Below, piece after piece: positions 52,273-63,819 of a stretch of 64,000 bases of DNA (its first letter is position 1; every line of letters begins with the position of its first letter). Made by a program: the position numbers and the translations under genes. Source of the stretch: Aradus depressus (lineage: Eukaryota; Arthropoda; Insecta; Hemiptera; Aradidae); assembly GCA_963662175.1 (NCBI GenBank), contig OY759218.1, positions 19,062,480-19,126,479 of the forward strand, written 5' to 3'. Under the pieces are notes generated by a model. The model had not been told where the DNA came from and made no database searches. It worked only from the letters and a program-made list of their open reading frames with translations.

Positions 52273-54022
52273 ATTCACAAGCAGGCTAGAGAAGCGCTAG
52301 GGCTCTCTTTGAGATTAACGATCTTACTTCAGCCGAGTTAGGGGGGCGATTATTGCAGACGAGATCGCGGCCCTAGAGTCAGGGAAGAGATTTGTGACGT
52401 CTCTATGGGTGTCCATCCCCAGCTATCCCAGGAACAGTTAGACAAAGTCACACACACATAAAACAGACACTATTCTTTATTATTTGGGAATTATTTATTA
52501 TTTTACACTAACGGCCAACACCTCATTATACAACAACACACAAAGAATCACACATACACATTTATTGGGGACACGGGATTTATTATTTAGTTATTTTTTT
52601 TTGTAAATAGGATAAGGCAGACGGGGACATTCTGGCACTCCCCTGGGGCTTAACATCGAGCATACCCCCCTTAGTCGAGCTCAAAGATTCCGAAGTGAAT
52701 AGCCAGGTTGTAAATAGTAATTTTAGATAATAAGTTAGGGTTAGTTTTTTTTAAATTCTAGATATTAAGTTAGGATAATTTTTTGTTTATATTTGGCATA
52801 GGATATTTTTTTATTAGTATTACGTTTTTTTTTTGATGTTGGGATAATTTAGTTTAGATAGGTTTGTGGCTTCATTTGAAATTGACATAATTGTAGGACG
52901 GGGCAGACGGTATATGGATTGGCCATCCATGGGAATATACCTACGTATTTAAATTTGATTAGGAGACGCGGATCTGAGTAGGATGACAGCGAGGCGATGG
53001 CACACACATTTGTAGGTAGTCAGGTATGGTAAATGTACTTCCAATTGTATTTGTCTGTTTTGTTTTGTATTTTAAAATAATATTTGTATTAGTATCCGAC
53101 CGTGTGTATCTATTGAAAATGTCACATTGACCCGTATTTTATCTAGTGACCATGATGGGCTATGTTAACCCAATGAGAGCCTTGTAAATATATTTGTAAC
53201 ATATATTCAGGTATGGACCTTACTTATTATGATGCAGTGTCGACCACGGTAGGTCAAATGTCAATTTTGTTATTTTATTTAAGAAATCCTAGGGCAAGGT
53301 GCCGAAGCATACATGACTAAAGGGGGAGATATATTATAAACTGGAGGGGATACCCAGAATTGAATATTTAATTATCGTACACACGGAGAAGGGGCCACTC
53401 CATTGATGCTTGTAGAATCCATTTAAAGGGGCGGGAGTTGTTTAATTATTTTTTATGCCATGAACTGACTGTTTGAACTGAAGAAAGGGTTTCGCTACTT
53501 GATTAATGCGGATGCCGGAATTTACATATGTTTATGAAACTGAGATGGGATTTGAGTGGGCTTATTTTTCTATTTTATATTTCGTCGTCGTTCCGGCAGA
53601 AGGTAAATACCTGTCGAAGGCCTAAGGAGGCATATGGTTAGGGTCTGGTCAACCCAAATTTTTGTTGAAGCGGATTAAGGATATGGGAATTCAGTTGAAG
53701 CATTGTCGAGGCGTGGGGCCTTTTTGGATGTTTTAACTAGTCAGTGAATGTATGCTAGAAATAGAATCATCGTTATTTGCCAATGGAGAGGGTTAACTCC
53801 TAGAAGTACAGCGTAAAGTAAAATCATGCTTTGGTCACGCATGCATAGGCAAGCCATGCCGATTCGAAAGGAAATTTAAAATCATGTTTTGGTCACGCAT
53901 GATAATGAGGTCGATACCTGAGTATTTGGTTAAGTGTATATGCTCAGTGAACGAGCAAGTGTTAAGTGAAACTAATAAAATATGTGACTTCCAATGGTCA
54001 TTTAGCCGACATATTTTATTTT
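52273..54022 (+). other. Internal non-coding region of the LTR element
   Basis: 1.75 kb with no ORF above chance. Contains direct repeats such as 'aaatcatg-tttggtcacgcatg' (53820 and 53880) and T-runs near 52590 and 52830. No env-like ORF is present. Confidence 0.7.
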
Positions 54023-54037
54023 AACGGGAACGGGGGA
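54023..54037 (+). promoter_or_regulatory. Polypurine tract
   Basis: AACGGGAACGGGGGA just upstream of the 3' LTR, the expected plus-strand primer position. It is purine apart from two C residues. Confidence 0.75.
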
Positions 54038-54040
54038 TAT

Positions 54041-55290
54041 TGTAGCATGTCTACCCTATAGATAATGCTCAGAACTGGCGATGTCTATGAGAGGATCGCG
54101 ATCGCTAGGAGCAAAGTATGGGTTGTGTGGTGTTGAATAAACGAGAATTGCATTTGGAAGAGAATGCTCGGAACCAATGATGCCTGCGAGAGAATCGCGA
54201 TCGCTGGGAGCGGAAAATAAAGAATAATAGAGACACAATGGAAAGGAAGCCAAGATAATTGTCTACATCCGGTGTATAAGGAATAAGCAGTAAAGGTTTT
54301 TTTTCTTACTCCAGGTTTTCACACAACTAGAGGCAGATGTTAATTGGTAATATGCGATTGGCTGGAAATAAAATGGGCGGAGTCCGACGACGAATCAAGT
54401 CTCGAGAACTGTCCCCTACCACGGTCGGATATCGGAAGCCACTCCCCGTTTTACTCATTCTTCGTTCATATCTTGGTGGATCACCACGTTCCTCTCTTTG
54501 TAGAGCCTAGTTTCAGTATGTGAAAGTACTTTCTTCGCTCATGTCTTGGCTGGTCACCACGTTCTTTTTATATTGTACAGTTGAGTTTAAATATGTGAAT
54601 TAACTTTCTTCGTTCATGTCTTGGCTGGTCACCACGTTCTTTTTATATTGTACAGTTGAGTTTAAATATGTCAATTGAGTTTTCTTTGCTCATGTCTTGG
54701 TGGATCACCACGTATCTTTTCTATAAGTAAAGTTTAGTTTGAATATGTGAATTAGTTGTAGAGACACACTTTGATTTTGGATGGTGCAAAGTCAGTGGGG
54801 GTGTAACTTCTGGTGTGCCCTCGAAACTACGCAGATCTTCAGGGACTATGTGAATAGACGATTTCTACGGGAAGTCCAGAAAGGGTGATCACGCCGTCAT
54901 TCGCCATGGATATCGTATCGAGGTACCTCGTAATTAAGTTATAATTCAGTCCTTCAGACACACGGCCAAATTATATATATTCAATTGTTGTTTTGTAAAT
55001 ATGTTCTCATTAAAATAAATATGTTAAAGTTATAGGTTTGATTCATTTCATTTCCCCCCCCCACTCATGCTTCTTCTGGTTGACAACAGTAATTAATTAT
55101 TGTTAATTACTGATGTCAACTAACCGTTAGGATCTTGTAACCGTTCTTCCCGTGGGAGTGCTTTCAGCTATTCAGGCATTGTTTAATTAAAGTCGCGATT
55201 TAAATAATTTTCAAATTTAATAATTTTTAGATCTCAATTTTATTTATTTTATTAATTACGTGATTTGCACTCACACAGGGAGGGAAATGG

Positions 55291-55298
<8 letters not shown>
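54041..55298 (+). repeat. 3' LTR
   Basis: Same 1258-bp length and sequence as the 5' LTR except for one base noted by eye. It is followed directly by the AT microsatellite. Confidence 0.95.

Positions 55299-55360
<62 letters not shown>
55299..55360. repeat. (AT)n microsatellite
   Basis: About 31 uninterrupted AT units, the insertion site of the LTR element. Confidence 0.97.
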
Positions 55361-55363
<3 letters not shown>

Positions 55364-56477
55364 ACATAAATAAATATTATTATGATAATTATTATTTTAT
55401 GAATGATAAGGGCTGCTATTCTAAACTGTAACGAGTCCCGTTTCTCTTTCTCTTCACTTGTTCTAATTTGTCATCCTGATTGTGTAAGTTTGACGATGGT
55501 CTGGGTGTCTTTTTGTTCGGTTCTAATGAGGTAGAAGAATAATCTATAGACAATTATAAAAAAAAAAAAGGGAGCCCTGAGAAGAGAACGGGAGACATCA
55601 GCATTACGGAGGAAACCTGGGGAGGGGACGGGAGGATAATTAAGGTGAACAGTGAAGCAAACAGCTATACAGGCAGCCACTTTTACTGGGACAAAAAAAC
55701 ATGAATTTTAGATTTTTGATATCTAAAAAGTTACCTTTTGAACACATAATAAATCACCGGTAATGTACTTCCCCAATGAGAATAGCCCTCCTCCATTTAT
55801 CCATTTATTTCTCTAGATCAACTTACTAAAAGTTACATATAGTTAGCATAAGTGGACAAACAAAAACAATAAATAATATAATAATTAACATTTAAATTAA
55901 ATTAAATAAAATTAAATATCTGCAGTCAGTACCCACACTTGAGTACTTTGAATACCTAAATTTCATTTTTTTAAAATTTTTTTTTCTTTTTTTCTTTTAT
56001 TAACAAGGATGATATGAATCACAGAACCGAGTCTTTGTAGAGTTATAAAGAGGTTCCCACCAAGAAATCTTATTCTTCTGGCTAATCAATGTGAGATATA
56101 CCAGGAAATCTAGATGTACCAAATTATATATTATATTCATTGTTGATCTAGAAAGGCCTGGGGCGAGTTCAATATTGTAAACTTAATATTAGAAAGTTAT
56201 TTTTCCTTCCAAATCGGAGTTGAATCAATTTGTTTATTTTTATTCAAATAACCTGTTTCGTTCTTTTTGTGTTTAAAATATATTTTTTTTTTAAATCTCA
56301 AAAGTGTTTATGCATTTAAAAGAATGTTTTAGATGAAGTTATCACTTTTAGAACTTCTGTAAAATTTGACCAAAGTGATTCATGGAAGGGCCAGGGCTTT
56401 AGTATTACTATACATATCGGGTAGGATATACTGAGGGAGAGTCAGCGGTTCTATGGATTGTGTGACCAGTTACTAAT
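55361..56477. other. No gene recognised
   Basis: 55748-55785 is a family A 5' end scrap ('aatcaccggtaatgtacttc'). The 69-codon minus ORF at 55471-55680 has no motif. The rest is AT-rich. Confidence 0.45.
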
Positions 56478-56791
56478 TGACGGGGTCAGAATCAAAATGG
56501 TCCAAGTGACATTTTTGACAATTTTTCATTAGGTGCATAATCGGGTACAAAAATTATATTTTGCAAATCACGTACACCATTTTGGTCACATGAACCAGTT
56601 ACTTAAACATATCAATAGTGACCCTGAAATTAAGATTTTTATTCAATTTTATGGTTTGCTAACAGCAACATTCACAAAAATATTTCCGGTTTCGATAAAT
56701 TATAGATAGATCTTTTAAATCAGTTAAGAACTTAAAGTTTCTTCAAAGTTGTAAAAATGCCACTTAGACCATTTTGATTCTAACCCCGTCA
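56478..56791 (-). mobile_element. MITE with 40-bp TIRs, copy 2
   Basis: Ends TGACGGGGTCAGAATCAAAA and, reversed, TGACGGGGTTAGAATCAAAA. Interior is the reverse complement of 44041-44419 with about 65 bp less. Flanks do not show the TA seen at copy 1. Confidence 0.85.
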
Positions 56792-57490
56792 TTTAAGATG
56801 TAAATAGCTGTATTCAGTGTTCTGTGATAATGTGGATTATGTAAAATAAAATAAATAAAAAGATATAAAATTAATGATAATTAAATTAACTAATAAAATT
56901 ACCACATTTCCTTTAGAAATTATAGCTGGTCTTTTACTGAATTTTGATTTCTACAGTAATTTCCGAAAAGGCCCTAATTTTGAAGAAAGTGCACGTATTT
57001 TAAACAAACTTTTCATTTGGATTTCTTTTAAATATAATAATGAGATGCCATATTGTTTTTCTAAATTAGCAAAAATGTTAAATCTAATCCAAACGTATAA
57101 ATTATCTTAGTTGAATCACAGGAAAAATGAATAGCATAGAATAAGAGAACAAATATTTGGGTTTATTTATTTAAATCTACATTATAAATTTGTTAACTAA
57201 TTCGGCTTTATGCCCTCATTGTGGTGAAGTCGATTCTTTTGAACATATTTTCATGTTGTGTCCGAAATATGCTGAAGAGAGGCTCACTTTGTTTTTGGAG
57301 ATAGATTCCAAATTGTGTCAGCCATTCAACTACGCTTGTCTTCTGGGTTCTGGTAAGGTGGACATTTACAGGAGTATCTTAAGTTTCATTAAGGCATGTG
57401 GAATCTCGGTGTAAAATAAAAAAGAAATCTCATATATTCATATGAAATCGTTTGTTTGGCTATGGCTTAGTGCTAAGGCCATATAAAAAA
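56792..57490 (+). pseudogene. LINE ORF2 C-terminal region
   Basis: The ORF at 57190-57414 reads C-P-H-C-G-E-V-D-S-F-E-H-I-F-M-L-C-P-K-Y-A-E-E-R, a clear C-x2-C-x8-H-x4-C-P-x-Y knuckle, and ends K-A-C-G-I-S-V. An upstream ORF (56874-57110) may be the preceding segment in another frame. A short UTR ending 'gctaaggccatataaaa' follows. Similar in type to 36848-37463 but a different family. Confidence 0.7.
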
Positions 57491-58119
57491 AACATTAAAT
57501 TAATTTTTTTAAAGAAACCTTATAAACTAATTACTTAAAACCATATCAAATGTTATTTTGGGCATATATATTATGTAGATATAAATAAGTAAAAGTACCT
57601 TCTTTGCGCATCTATTTTACTGGTATTTCCACCTTTTTGGTTCACCACACCTTAAGGCTTAACACTTTTCTCACTCCTAGCTTGTCCACCTTCACATCTC
57701 ATCTTCTCCATAACCAAATCGATACATTGGTACCAGAGGGAGAGTGAAAACAAAGTTGATTAATGCTTGCTGGGGAAGTACATTGCGGGTGATTCACCTA
57801 CGACTTTTGTTAACTGTTATCAAGTGTTACTCAGCATCCATAGCCAAGTATCGTCACGTACTCTTCTTCCTTCTCCCCTTCTGAAATCCCTCAGATATTA
57901 TTTTTTATTCTAATAGATCATTTGCATACCATTTCGAAGGGGGGTCTTCCCACTGATATCAAATACGAAAACAATTTAAAAAGAATTACTTATCCTGAGG
58001 CATCAAAGTAGAAAAAACCTATACGCATTTTTAAAGTATGATAATAATGGTATCTGCAAAAACATTCTTAACCAAGACACATCGATCGTAGAGCGCCAGT
58101 ATTTGTATGAGTGACTCTA
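57491..58119. other. No gene recognised
   Basis: 57735-57800 is a family A 5' end in reverse ('ctggggaagtacattgcggg' then 'tgattcacc'). Otherwise nothing is recognised. Confidence 0.45.
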
Positions 58120-58867
58120 AAGGTCCCTCTAACGACGGCACCTATTGTTTTTCAGCCAAATCGACACAAGAGAAGGGAAGGATTAAGGGGAGACTTAACA
58201 TAAGTAGGGGAGATAAGATGGTTCTGAAACAGGGCTAAAGAGCAAGCCGGTTAGTATCCTTTTTCAGTGCAGGGGCAAAAGCGCAAGATGGCGGCCAGCC
58301 GGCTTTGTACCCAGCACAAATCACCGACCAGCCGGCTTTGTACCCAGCACAAATCACCGGCTTTGTACTTCCCCAGCACAAATCACCGGCTTGGATGGCA
58401 GACATCTTGCCCTTTAGCCCCTGCACTGAAAAAGGATACTAACCCGCTTGAATTTTAGCCCTGTTCCAGAACCATCTTATCTCCCCTACTAACATAAATA
58501 CTCGAATAACTGCCCATAAAATGAATGTATCGACTAGAAATTTTATATGTGTGACCAAAACCCCATAAGAACAACACCTATCGATTTTCAGCGCGGAATT
58601 TACAGAAGGGAAGGAGGGATCAGAGGAGGGGCTCAACATATAAACCCAAATAACTGCCACTGTAAAGAATGTATCGACATGAAATTTTATATTTAAAGTC
58701 CAAACCCAATGAGGACATAACCTGTAAAATTTCATCGATGTCGGCAGAAGGAAAGGTGAAGTTCAGGGAAGGGGTCTCAATTCAAAAACCCTAATAACTG
58801 CTGATATAATGAATTTATCGACACAAACTTAAGTATGAGAATTAAGGAGCCCCTACATAAGTTCGAT
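58120..58867 (-). repeat. Family A copy split by a MITE
   Basis: 58125-58203 and 58490-58867 read as one reverse-orientation copy: 'attgtttttcagccaaatcg', 'agacttaacataa', then 'tactcgaataactgcccata', two further modules and 'ggagcccctacataagttcg', ending where the mariner fragment begins. Confidence 0.85.
58204..58489. mobile_element. Fold-back MITE with 8-bp target duplication
   Basis: 286 bp between copies of TAACATAA (58196-58203 and 58490-58497). Arms of about 95 bp start GTAGGGGAGATAAGATGGTT. The central 90 bp holds three repeats of 'agcacaaatcaccggc', one preceded by 'tgtacttcccc', which look like the family A 5' end. The 8-bp duplication fits hAT-type insertion. Confidence 0.85.
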
Positions 58868-59648
58868 CCCATGAAGCTCTTGTAACTTTTCCTTGGTCCG
58901 ACGGGAAGTGTGTGGCCGAGCGTTATCTTGCTGGAACAAAACTACCTTACGGTTGACCAAAGCTGGGTAACGTTCTGACAATTTCGCGTACTCATTCTAA
59001 CTGTTCGCAGTAGAGTTCAGAGTTCATAGAACATCCATCGGGAACAAACTCTTGACAAATAACTCCTTCGTAGTTTGAAAAAACGCAAAGCATGGATTTT
59101 ATTTTCAAACTGCCCTCTTGCAGCAACCGGAAAAGCCGTTTGAGCTCGATCTAGCCTCCACGGGGTATCAGGGTTTTGCGAGTAAACCCACTTTTCATCA
59201 AACGTGACAATCGGTAAAATCTCCTATCAGAAGGGTTTTTGAAAAGATTTTTGCAAGTTTCTACCCTCTTAGCGGATTGCTGAGGTGTAAGATCAAGTGG
59301 GATCAGTCTTCTGCTCTTTTTCACCTTCCCCAAGTCGTGTAGATGGCAACTAACGATGTCTTTCGACACTCCACACTCGCTGGCAAGTAGGCAAGTACTT
59401 GTGGCTGCATTTGACTCTACAGCTTGATGTAGAACCTCAACAATATCCGTTGATGATCGCCCTGAGCCCTTCTTCCTTTCCAAGGATGTATCTCCACTGT
59501 TGAATTTTTCAAACCAACGACGCGTTGTGCGCTGGTCAAGGACGCCTTACCCTTCAGTTTCACCAATTTCACGAGCTGCCGAAACAAATTGGAATTTTTT
59601 TTTCCAATAATGTCTTAAAATAACGAACATTTTGTAAGAACCCGTCAT
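58868..59648 (-). pseudogene. mariner (Tc1/mariner) transposase, broken and 3'-truncated
   Basis: Reading down the minus strand from 59648: M-T-G-S-Y-K, a stop near 59549, then R-R-W-F-E-K-F-N-S-G-D (the HTH-linked W-F-x-x-F-x-x-G-D motif), V-S-x-x-L-H-D-L-G-K-V-K-K-S, L-T-P-Q-Q, a frameshift near 59215, V-T-F-D-E-K-W-V-Y (first catalytic Asp, gat at about 59197-59199), another frame change, N-Y-E-G-V-I, a stop near 58990, and D-N-A-R-P-H (second catalytic Asp region, about 58908-58930). It ends abruptly at L-Q-E-L-H-G where family A begins, so the third catalytic residue and the C-terminus are lost. Clearly a dead mariner-family transposase. Confidence 0.9.
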
Positions 59649-59869
59649 ATATCTTTTTTACCAGAAATAATTGAACTAAGGCTTTATTGAGCCAGTGGAA
59701 TGTTCATAAACAAGTTAAATTAAATAGGAATTCATGCATTTGATAAAAAGGTTAGTTTTGATACACACTACTATTTATTGTTGCGCTAAAAGCTATATTG
59801 AGACTAAGGACAAAAGATTTAAATTAACTTAAAATAGAACAACTTATATACACCGCAAATACTCAAACC
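59649..59869. other. No gene recognised
   Basis: Upstream flank of the mariner fragment. A TIR is not evident. Confidence 0.4.
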
Positions 59870-60165
59870 GATGTGGACTTTCGGGCTTGAACTCTGGGGT
59901 TCTGCCAAAGCTTCCAATCTTCTGCGCATCCAAAACCCTTTATTCCATAACCAGTGATCCTTACTATGTCACGAGCAAGACCTTCCACACTGACCTCAGC
60001 ATTGAAGTAGCTAAATCCAATTACAAAAAGTTATTTTCCTCCCTTAATTCCAACAGTAGTTCGTGCCCTTCCAATCTGCCTCACTTCCTCAACGACGCAT
60101 TAAGCGCCAATGGCCTAGAGACCTCCTTAGTAGCAGCAGACTATAAATGAGTGCAACTCAGTGCC
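59870..60165 (+). pseudogene. Jockey-like LINE ORF2 C-terminal fragment
   Basis: Across frames the plus strand gives L-E-L-W-G-S-A-K-A-S-N-L-L-R-I-Q, a T-L-x-x-D-L-S-I stretch, E-V-A-K-S-N-Y-K-K-L-F and R-R-I-K-R-Q-W-P-R-D-L-L. This is the characteristic end of Jockey-clade reverse transcriptase proteins. At least two frameshifts are needed to read it through. Confidence 0.75.
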
Positions 60166-60844
60166 TAGAGAGTGTCATCACTGGGTGTTTTCTCCCCTCT
60201 TGACATTGCCATATTTTACTCGTTTAGTACATTTTCTTGTTATATATATTATTTATACAGTTTTGAATACTTATTTGTACAATTAAATATATATATATAT
60301 TTAAAATTATTATGGCTATTATCATCTTATGGAAAACCGTGTGAAATTTTGATAAAATTTTGAAAAAATCACCAAGTGTGACTTTGGCGTGGATTGACCG
60401 ATTTGTTAACTGTGAAAATCCAAAAGCTATCAGAGTCCTGACTTAATTAGGGCCCCTCTGATCTAAAGGAAATTAGGGAGAAAAATGGTGGGGTTTTCTC
60501 AGAGTGAAGGGGTTGGGCTGGGTCGAAAGCAATTAAAAAGAAATATCTGGGGAAGTTATAACTAATATTGGCTTTAGACAATTGAATTATGAAATAGAGG
60601 GGGGCGACGAGACGCGTCCTGAATATTTTCAAGTTTTTTTTTTTTTTTTTTCGTCTGTTGTCAAAATAAGAGAAGGGGTCCTTCTCCACTTTTATACCCA
60701 TTCAATTAACTACTCGAAAAATCAATCAAAATCAGTCAACCCAGTAAATGGTTCGGGGTTTTTAGTTTTATTCTCGAAGGGCGCCAACTAATTAACGTCC
60801 TTATTGTATTAAACTTAATTAAATGTTCAACTTTCTTATACTTT
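60166..60844. other. No gene recognised
   Basis: AT-rich. Head-to-head ORFs at 60447-60701 (minus) and 60582-60791 (plus) lack motifs. T-run at 60635-60650. Confidence 0.4.
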
Positions 60845-61650
60845 ATTACTTCCCAAGCAGAATAGGGAAAGTGATGTAATCAGTTAGAAATTCGATCTTG
60901 AATTTTCAACGGAATTTCTTGTTTTCCGACTCGCTGAATTCAAAAATGATAGACATATTTTATGAGCAGAATCATATTATAATAAACATATTTTATGAGC
61001 AGAATCCCATTAGGATGACACCTATTTATTTTCAGCCAAATCGGTCATAGGGAAGAGGGGATTAGGGTGGGGGCACGACTCAAAAACCCCAATAAATACC
61101 AACGAAATTGCATGTGTAACGAGAACTATTGGAGACGAGAGCTATTGATTTTCACCTGAAACGGCTAATTGTAGAGAGAAGATGGAGACCTGAGGAGTTA
61201 GGCATGCTTCTTGGTAGATATGAAATTAAAATAAATCTTATTCTAGGACCGAGGTCCCCTAAGAATATATACAAAAATATGCCGGTGATTCACCAATGAT
61301 TTTTACTTCCCCAGTTTTATAAAGTATTGGGGAAGTTATGGGATCGGTTAGAAATTCGATGTTGAGTTTTCAACGGAATTTCAAGTTTTCCGACCTCCTG
61401 TTTCTAAAAATTAGAAATATTTGTGCCTTTGAACCCGATAACTCCCGATAGAATGAATGTATCGACACGAAATTTTATATGTGAATCCAGAACCCTCTAA
61501 GGACGACATCTATTGATTCTCAATCAAATCGGCCAAAGAAAAAGGGGGATTAGGGGAGAGGCTTAACTCTAACACAAAAACTCTAATAACTGCCGTTGTA
61601 ATGAATATACTGACATAATTCGTATGTAAATTCAAAGCCCTATAAGCTGG
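60845..61650 (-). repeat. Two family A copies in the same orientation
   Basis: 60845-61140 runs from 'cttcccaagcagaatagggaa' through two modules. 61285-61650 is a fuller copy starting directly after a family A 5' end ('ccggtgattcaccaatgatt' then 'ttacttccccag'), so here one copy's end abuts the next copy's beginning. Confidence 0.8.
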
Positions 61651-61835
61651 GATTGGCACATCTTCCCGTACGCTATGTGTAACTGTGGAAGTAGAAGGTG
61701 TTGTAGGACAGAAGCTGGGAGAGTTGTGAGGAATTTCGGAAGGATTGGCACATCTTCCCCTACGCTATGTGTAACTGTGGAAGTAGAAGGTGTTGTAGGA
61801 CAGAAGCTGGGAGAGTTGTGAGGAATTTGGCCGTT
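61651..61835 (+). repeat. 92-bp tandem duplication
   Basis: 'gattggcacatcttcccgta' to 'gagagttgtgaggaatttcg' occurs twice (61651 and 61743) with two or three differences. Confidence 0.92.
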
Positions 61836-62379
61836 TCGTTTACGTTAGGTTTCGTATCCGATTGGATTGCCAGTGTCTGACAAGGCTGGTGGAGGACAAT
61901 GAGGAACAATTTCTCGGTTCCTGGTCGTTGTCACCCTCATTCCACCTTCCCTCCCTCACTTGCTCTACATCTTGTTCTCGTTTCTGTTCCCACTTTTTCT
62001 TCAACAACTCCCAGACTGACGGACGGCCTCCCTAATGGTATCTTCTAGCCTGGAGATCTATAGCTCCTGTCATCTCTAGCGTCTTCTACTTTTTCCTACC
62101 TCCACTGTATCTCTATCTCATTGTATTCTGAAAGGACTTTTTGACTCCCTTTCTTCTCCTGTTCTGCCACTGTGAGATATCACATGTTCTATTGTAGCTT
62201 AATGCTCCATTTTGCTATTATGGAGTGTTTCATCGTATTATGGGATCTTTGGGGTAGAATGCGGACAGAAAGAAGAAACAAATTGATGATTATTGTCTTT
62301 ATAAGCACTATCCCACTTAAATAATTTGACCGTCTTACACCTTTAGGATATAAAGAAGTGTTGTAGTCGTGCAAAAACC
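61836..62379. other. Unassigned, possible LINE scrap
   Basis: 61850-61920 can be read as R-L-V-E-D-N-E-E-Q-F near Cys/Arg-rich sequence, loosely like a LINE C-terminus, but no knuckle is intact. The rest has no feature. Confidence 0.2.
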
Positions 62380-62935
62380 CGAGATCGAGTTTTCAACGGT
62401 GTTTAACGTTTAACAAGTTTTGAACATTTTTGTGATGATCCAAGTCTGCCCTACAATGCCCTTTAAATTTGAAATGGTCACATAACTTAGAATTTGGCCG
62501 AAATCAGACGAAAACATATGTTCAAAGTATGTAAAAGTTGTAGAGAAAACTGAAAGACACGTTTTATATGAAATACAATTTTTCGCAGGTCGTCCGGTTT
62601 TCGAGAAACATCCCGAAAACAGTCCTGAATTGTCGTTTTGAAAAGTTTTTTGATTTGCCCGAAAACGGTTAATCCTATCGAAAAAACATTTTTACTACCA
62701 AAAATGTTTGTTATTATATTTCCAATAGCTAATCTATTTAAATTTGAGATAGGACCAATACGATTAAAGTTATAGTGCCCCAAGGGATGGGAAATACATT
62801 TTCGTAGGAAATAATAGTTTTTTATTAAAAAATACAAAAAATAAAGAATAAAATAAAATACATGTTGTGATATATGGTCATAACAGGACTTCCTTATACT
62901 AACCACGCTTTTACAGATCACACTCTCTGTAAACA
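62380..62935. repeat. Family B dispersed repeat
   Basis: 'cccgagatcgagttttcaac', 'gaaaacggttaatcctatcg' and 'ataggaccaatacgattaaa' match the copies at 1040-1300 and 43160-43450. The 149-codon minus ORF here (62487-62936) is mostly translated repeat and is not supported as a gene. Confidence 0.6.
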
Positions 62936-63092
62936 TTTAGTGTGTATAATAGTCATTCCTCTTGCATAGTCTAAATTGATTATAATTACAAAATTTAAGG
63001 AATTATGTCATTTGCAATAAGGTGTAATACCTCCAACAAAAATTCAGATGAAAATATAGCGGAATTCGGATGCGCAATTCTTAAGCCTAGTC

Positions 63093-63783
63093 CACACTAG
63101 TAGACATGTTGTGCGATTTTGGTCTCTGAGACGTGTCTCAGGTTGTCAACGAGACATGTCTACAGACCAATCCCCCGTCTACGGGTCTGTTGCGAGACCA
63201 AAAATCGCAGGTCTAAAGTCTCCCGATCGGAATGGGAGACCTCATGCAACGTTAGACATATTGCGCAACATTTTGACAGTGTGGACGTCACTCGGCGTCT
63301 AGAGGCGAGACACGTCCCAGTCTATCTCCAGCTTCCGAGTGGTGTGGTTCGGCTCTTTACAGTTATTTTCCAAAATTTTACAGTTCTTTTGAAAAAATGT
63401 GGTCTAACGAGAAAGTTTTAAAACTAATTGAAGATTACCATGCGTCTTATTGTTTGTGGGATGTTACGAGTCCCGACTACAAAAACCGGGTAAAAAGAAA
63501 GGTGGCCCTGGAATCTCTGGCTGCCTAGGTCCTTCTGCGTGCACTTCACGCGTCCACCAACGTTTACTTACGTTTTCGCGTTCTTTCACTTGTAATTAGC
63601 AATAAGCAGGAACTCATTCCACACGAAACAATGTCCTCCATGGTGGACAGCGAAGATGAGACTGAGAAATTCACATCGTAGAGTGGACGCTAGACGAAAC
63701 AAAGAACGGTGTCTCTAGACGGTCTATAGACCGTGTCTCGAGACCGCCTATAGACAAATTGCGCAACATGGTCTACTAGTGTG
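63093..63783 (+). mobile_element. TIR element with MADF-like exon (Harbinger-like)
   Basis: Ends are inverted copies of CACACTAGTAGAC plus 'atgtt-cgcaa', and additional subterminal 'gagac-tgtctc' palindromes cluster at both ends (63120-63240 and 63700-63760). A short MADF-like ORF lies between. MADF proteins accompany PIF/Harbinger transposases, so this may be a deletion derivative. I found no clear 3-bp target duplication. Confidence 0.6.
63397..63528 (+). pseudogene. MADF-domain fragment
   Basis: 43-codon ORF reading W-S-N-E-K-V-L-K-L-I-E-D-Y, then L-W-D-V-T-S-P-D-Y-K-N-R and V-A-L-E-S-L-A. The W-[ST]-x-E..L-I-x-x-Y..L-W-D..S-x-x-Y-[KR]-N-R pattern is the first half of a MADF (Myb-like DNA-binding) domain. 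It stops at TAG at 63526-63528 before the second half. It could be a first exon followed by an intron or a truncated copy. Confidence 0.6.
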
Positions 63784-63819
63784 TATTTTCCATCAAAGTG
63801 ACGTGACGGAGTTTGAAGG

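Larger units (their letters stand above)
49649..55298 (+). mobile_element. LTR retrotransposon, internally deleted, recent
   Basis: 5650-bp element with two 1258-bp LTRs, a Lys-tRNA type primer-binding site, one short fused ORF and a purine-rich tract before the 3' LTR. The internal region (3134 bp) is too short for a full gag-pol. I see no protease, reverse transcriptase or RNase H, and only the tail of integrase. It inserted into an AT microsatellite (about 49630-49648 and 55299-55360), so the target duplication cannot be separated from the repeat. Features fit a Ty3/gypsy-type parent and a non-autonomous derivative that would need a helper element. Confidence 0.92.

Noticed and set aside
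62487..62936. 149-codon minus-strand gene
   Set aside because: Most of it overlaps family B repeat sequence seen elsewhere without an open frame.
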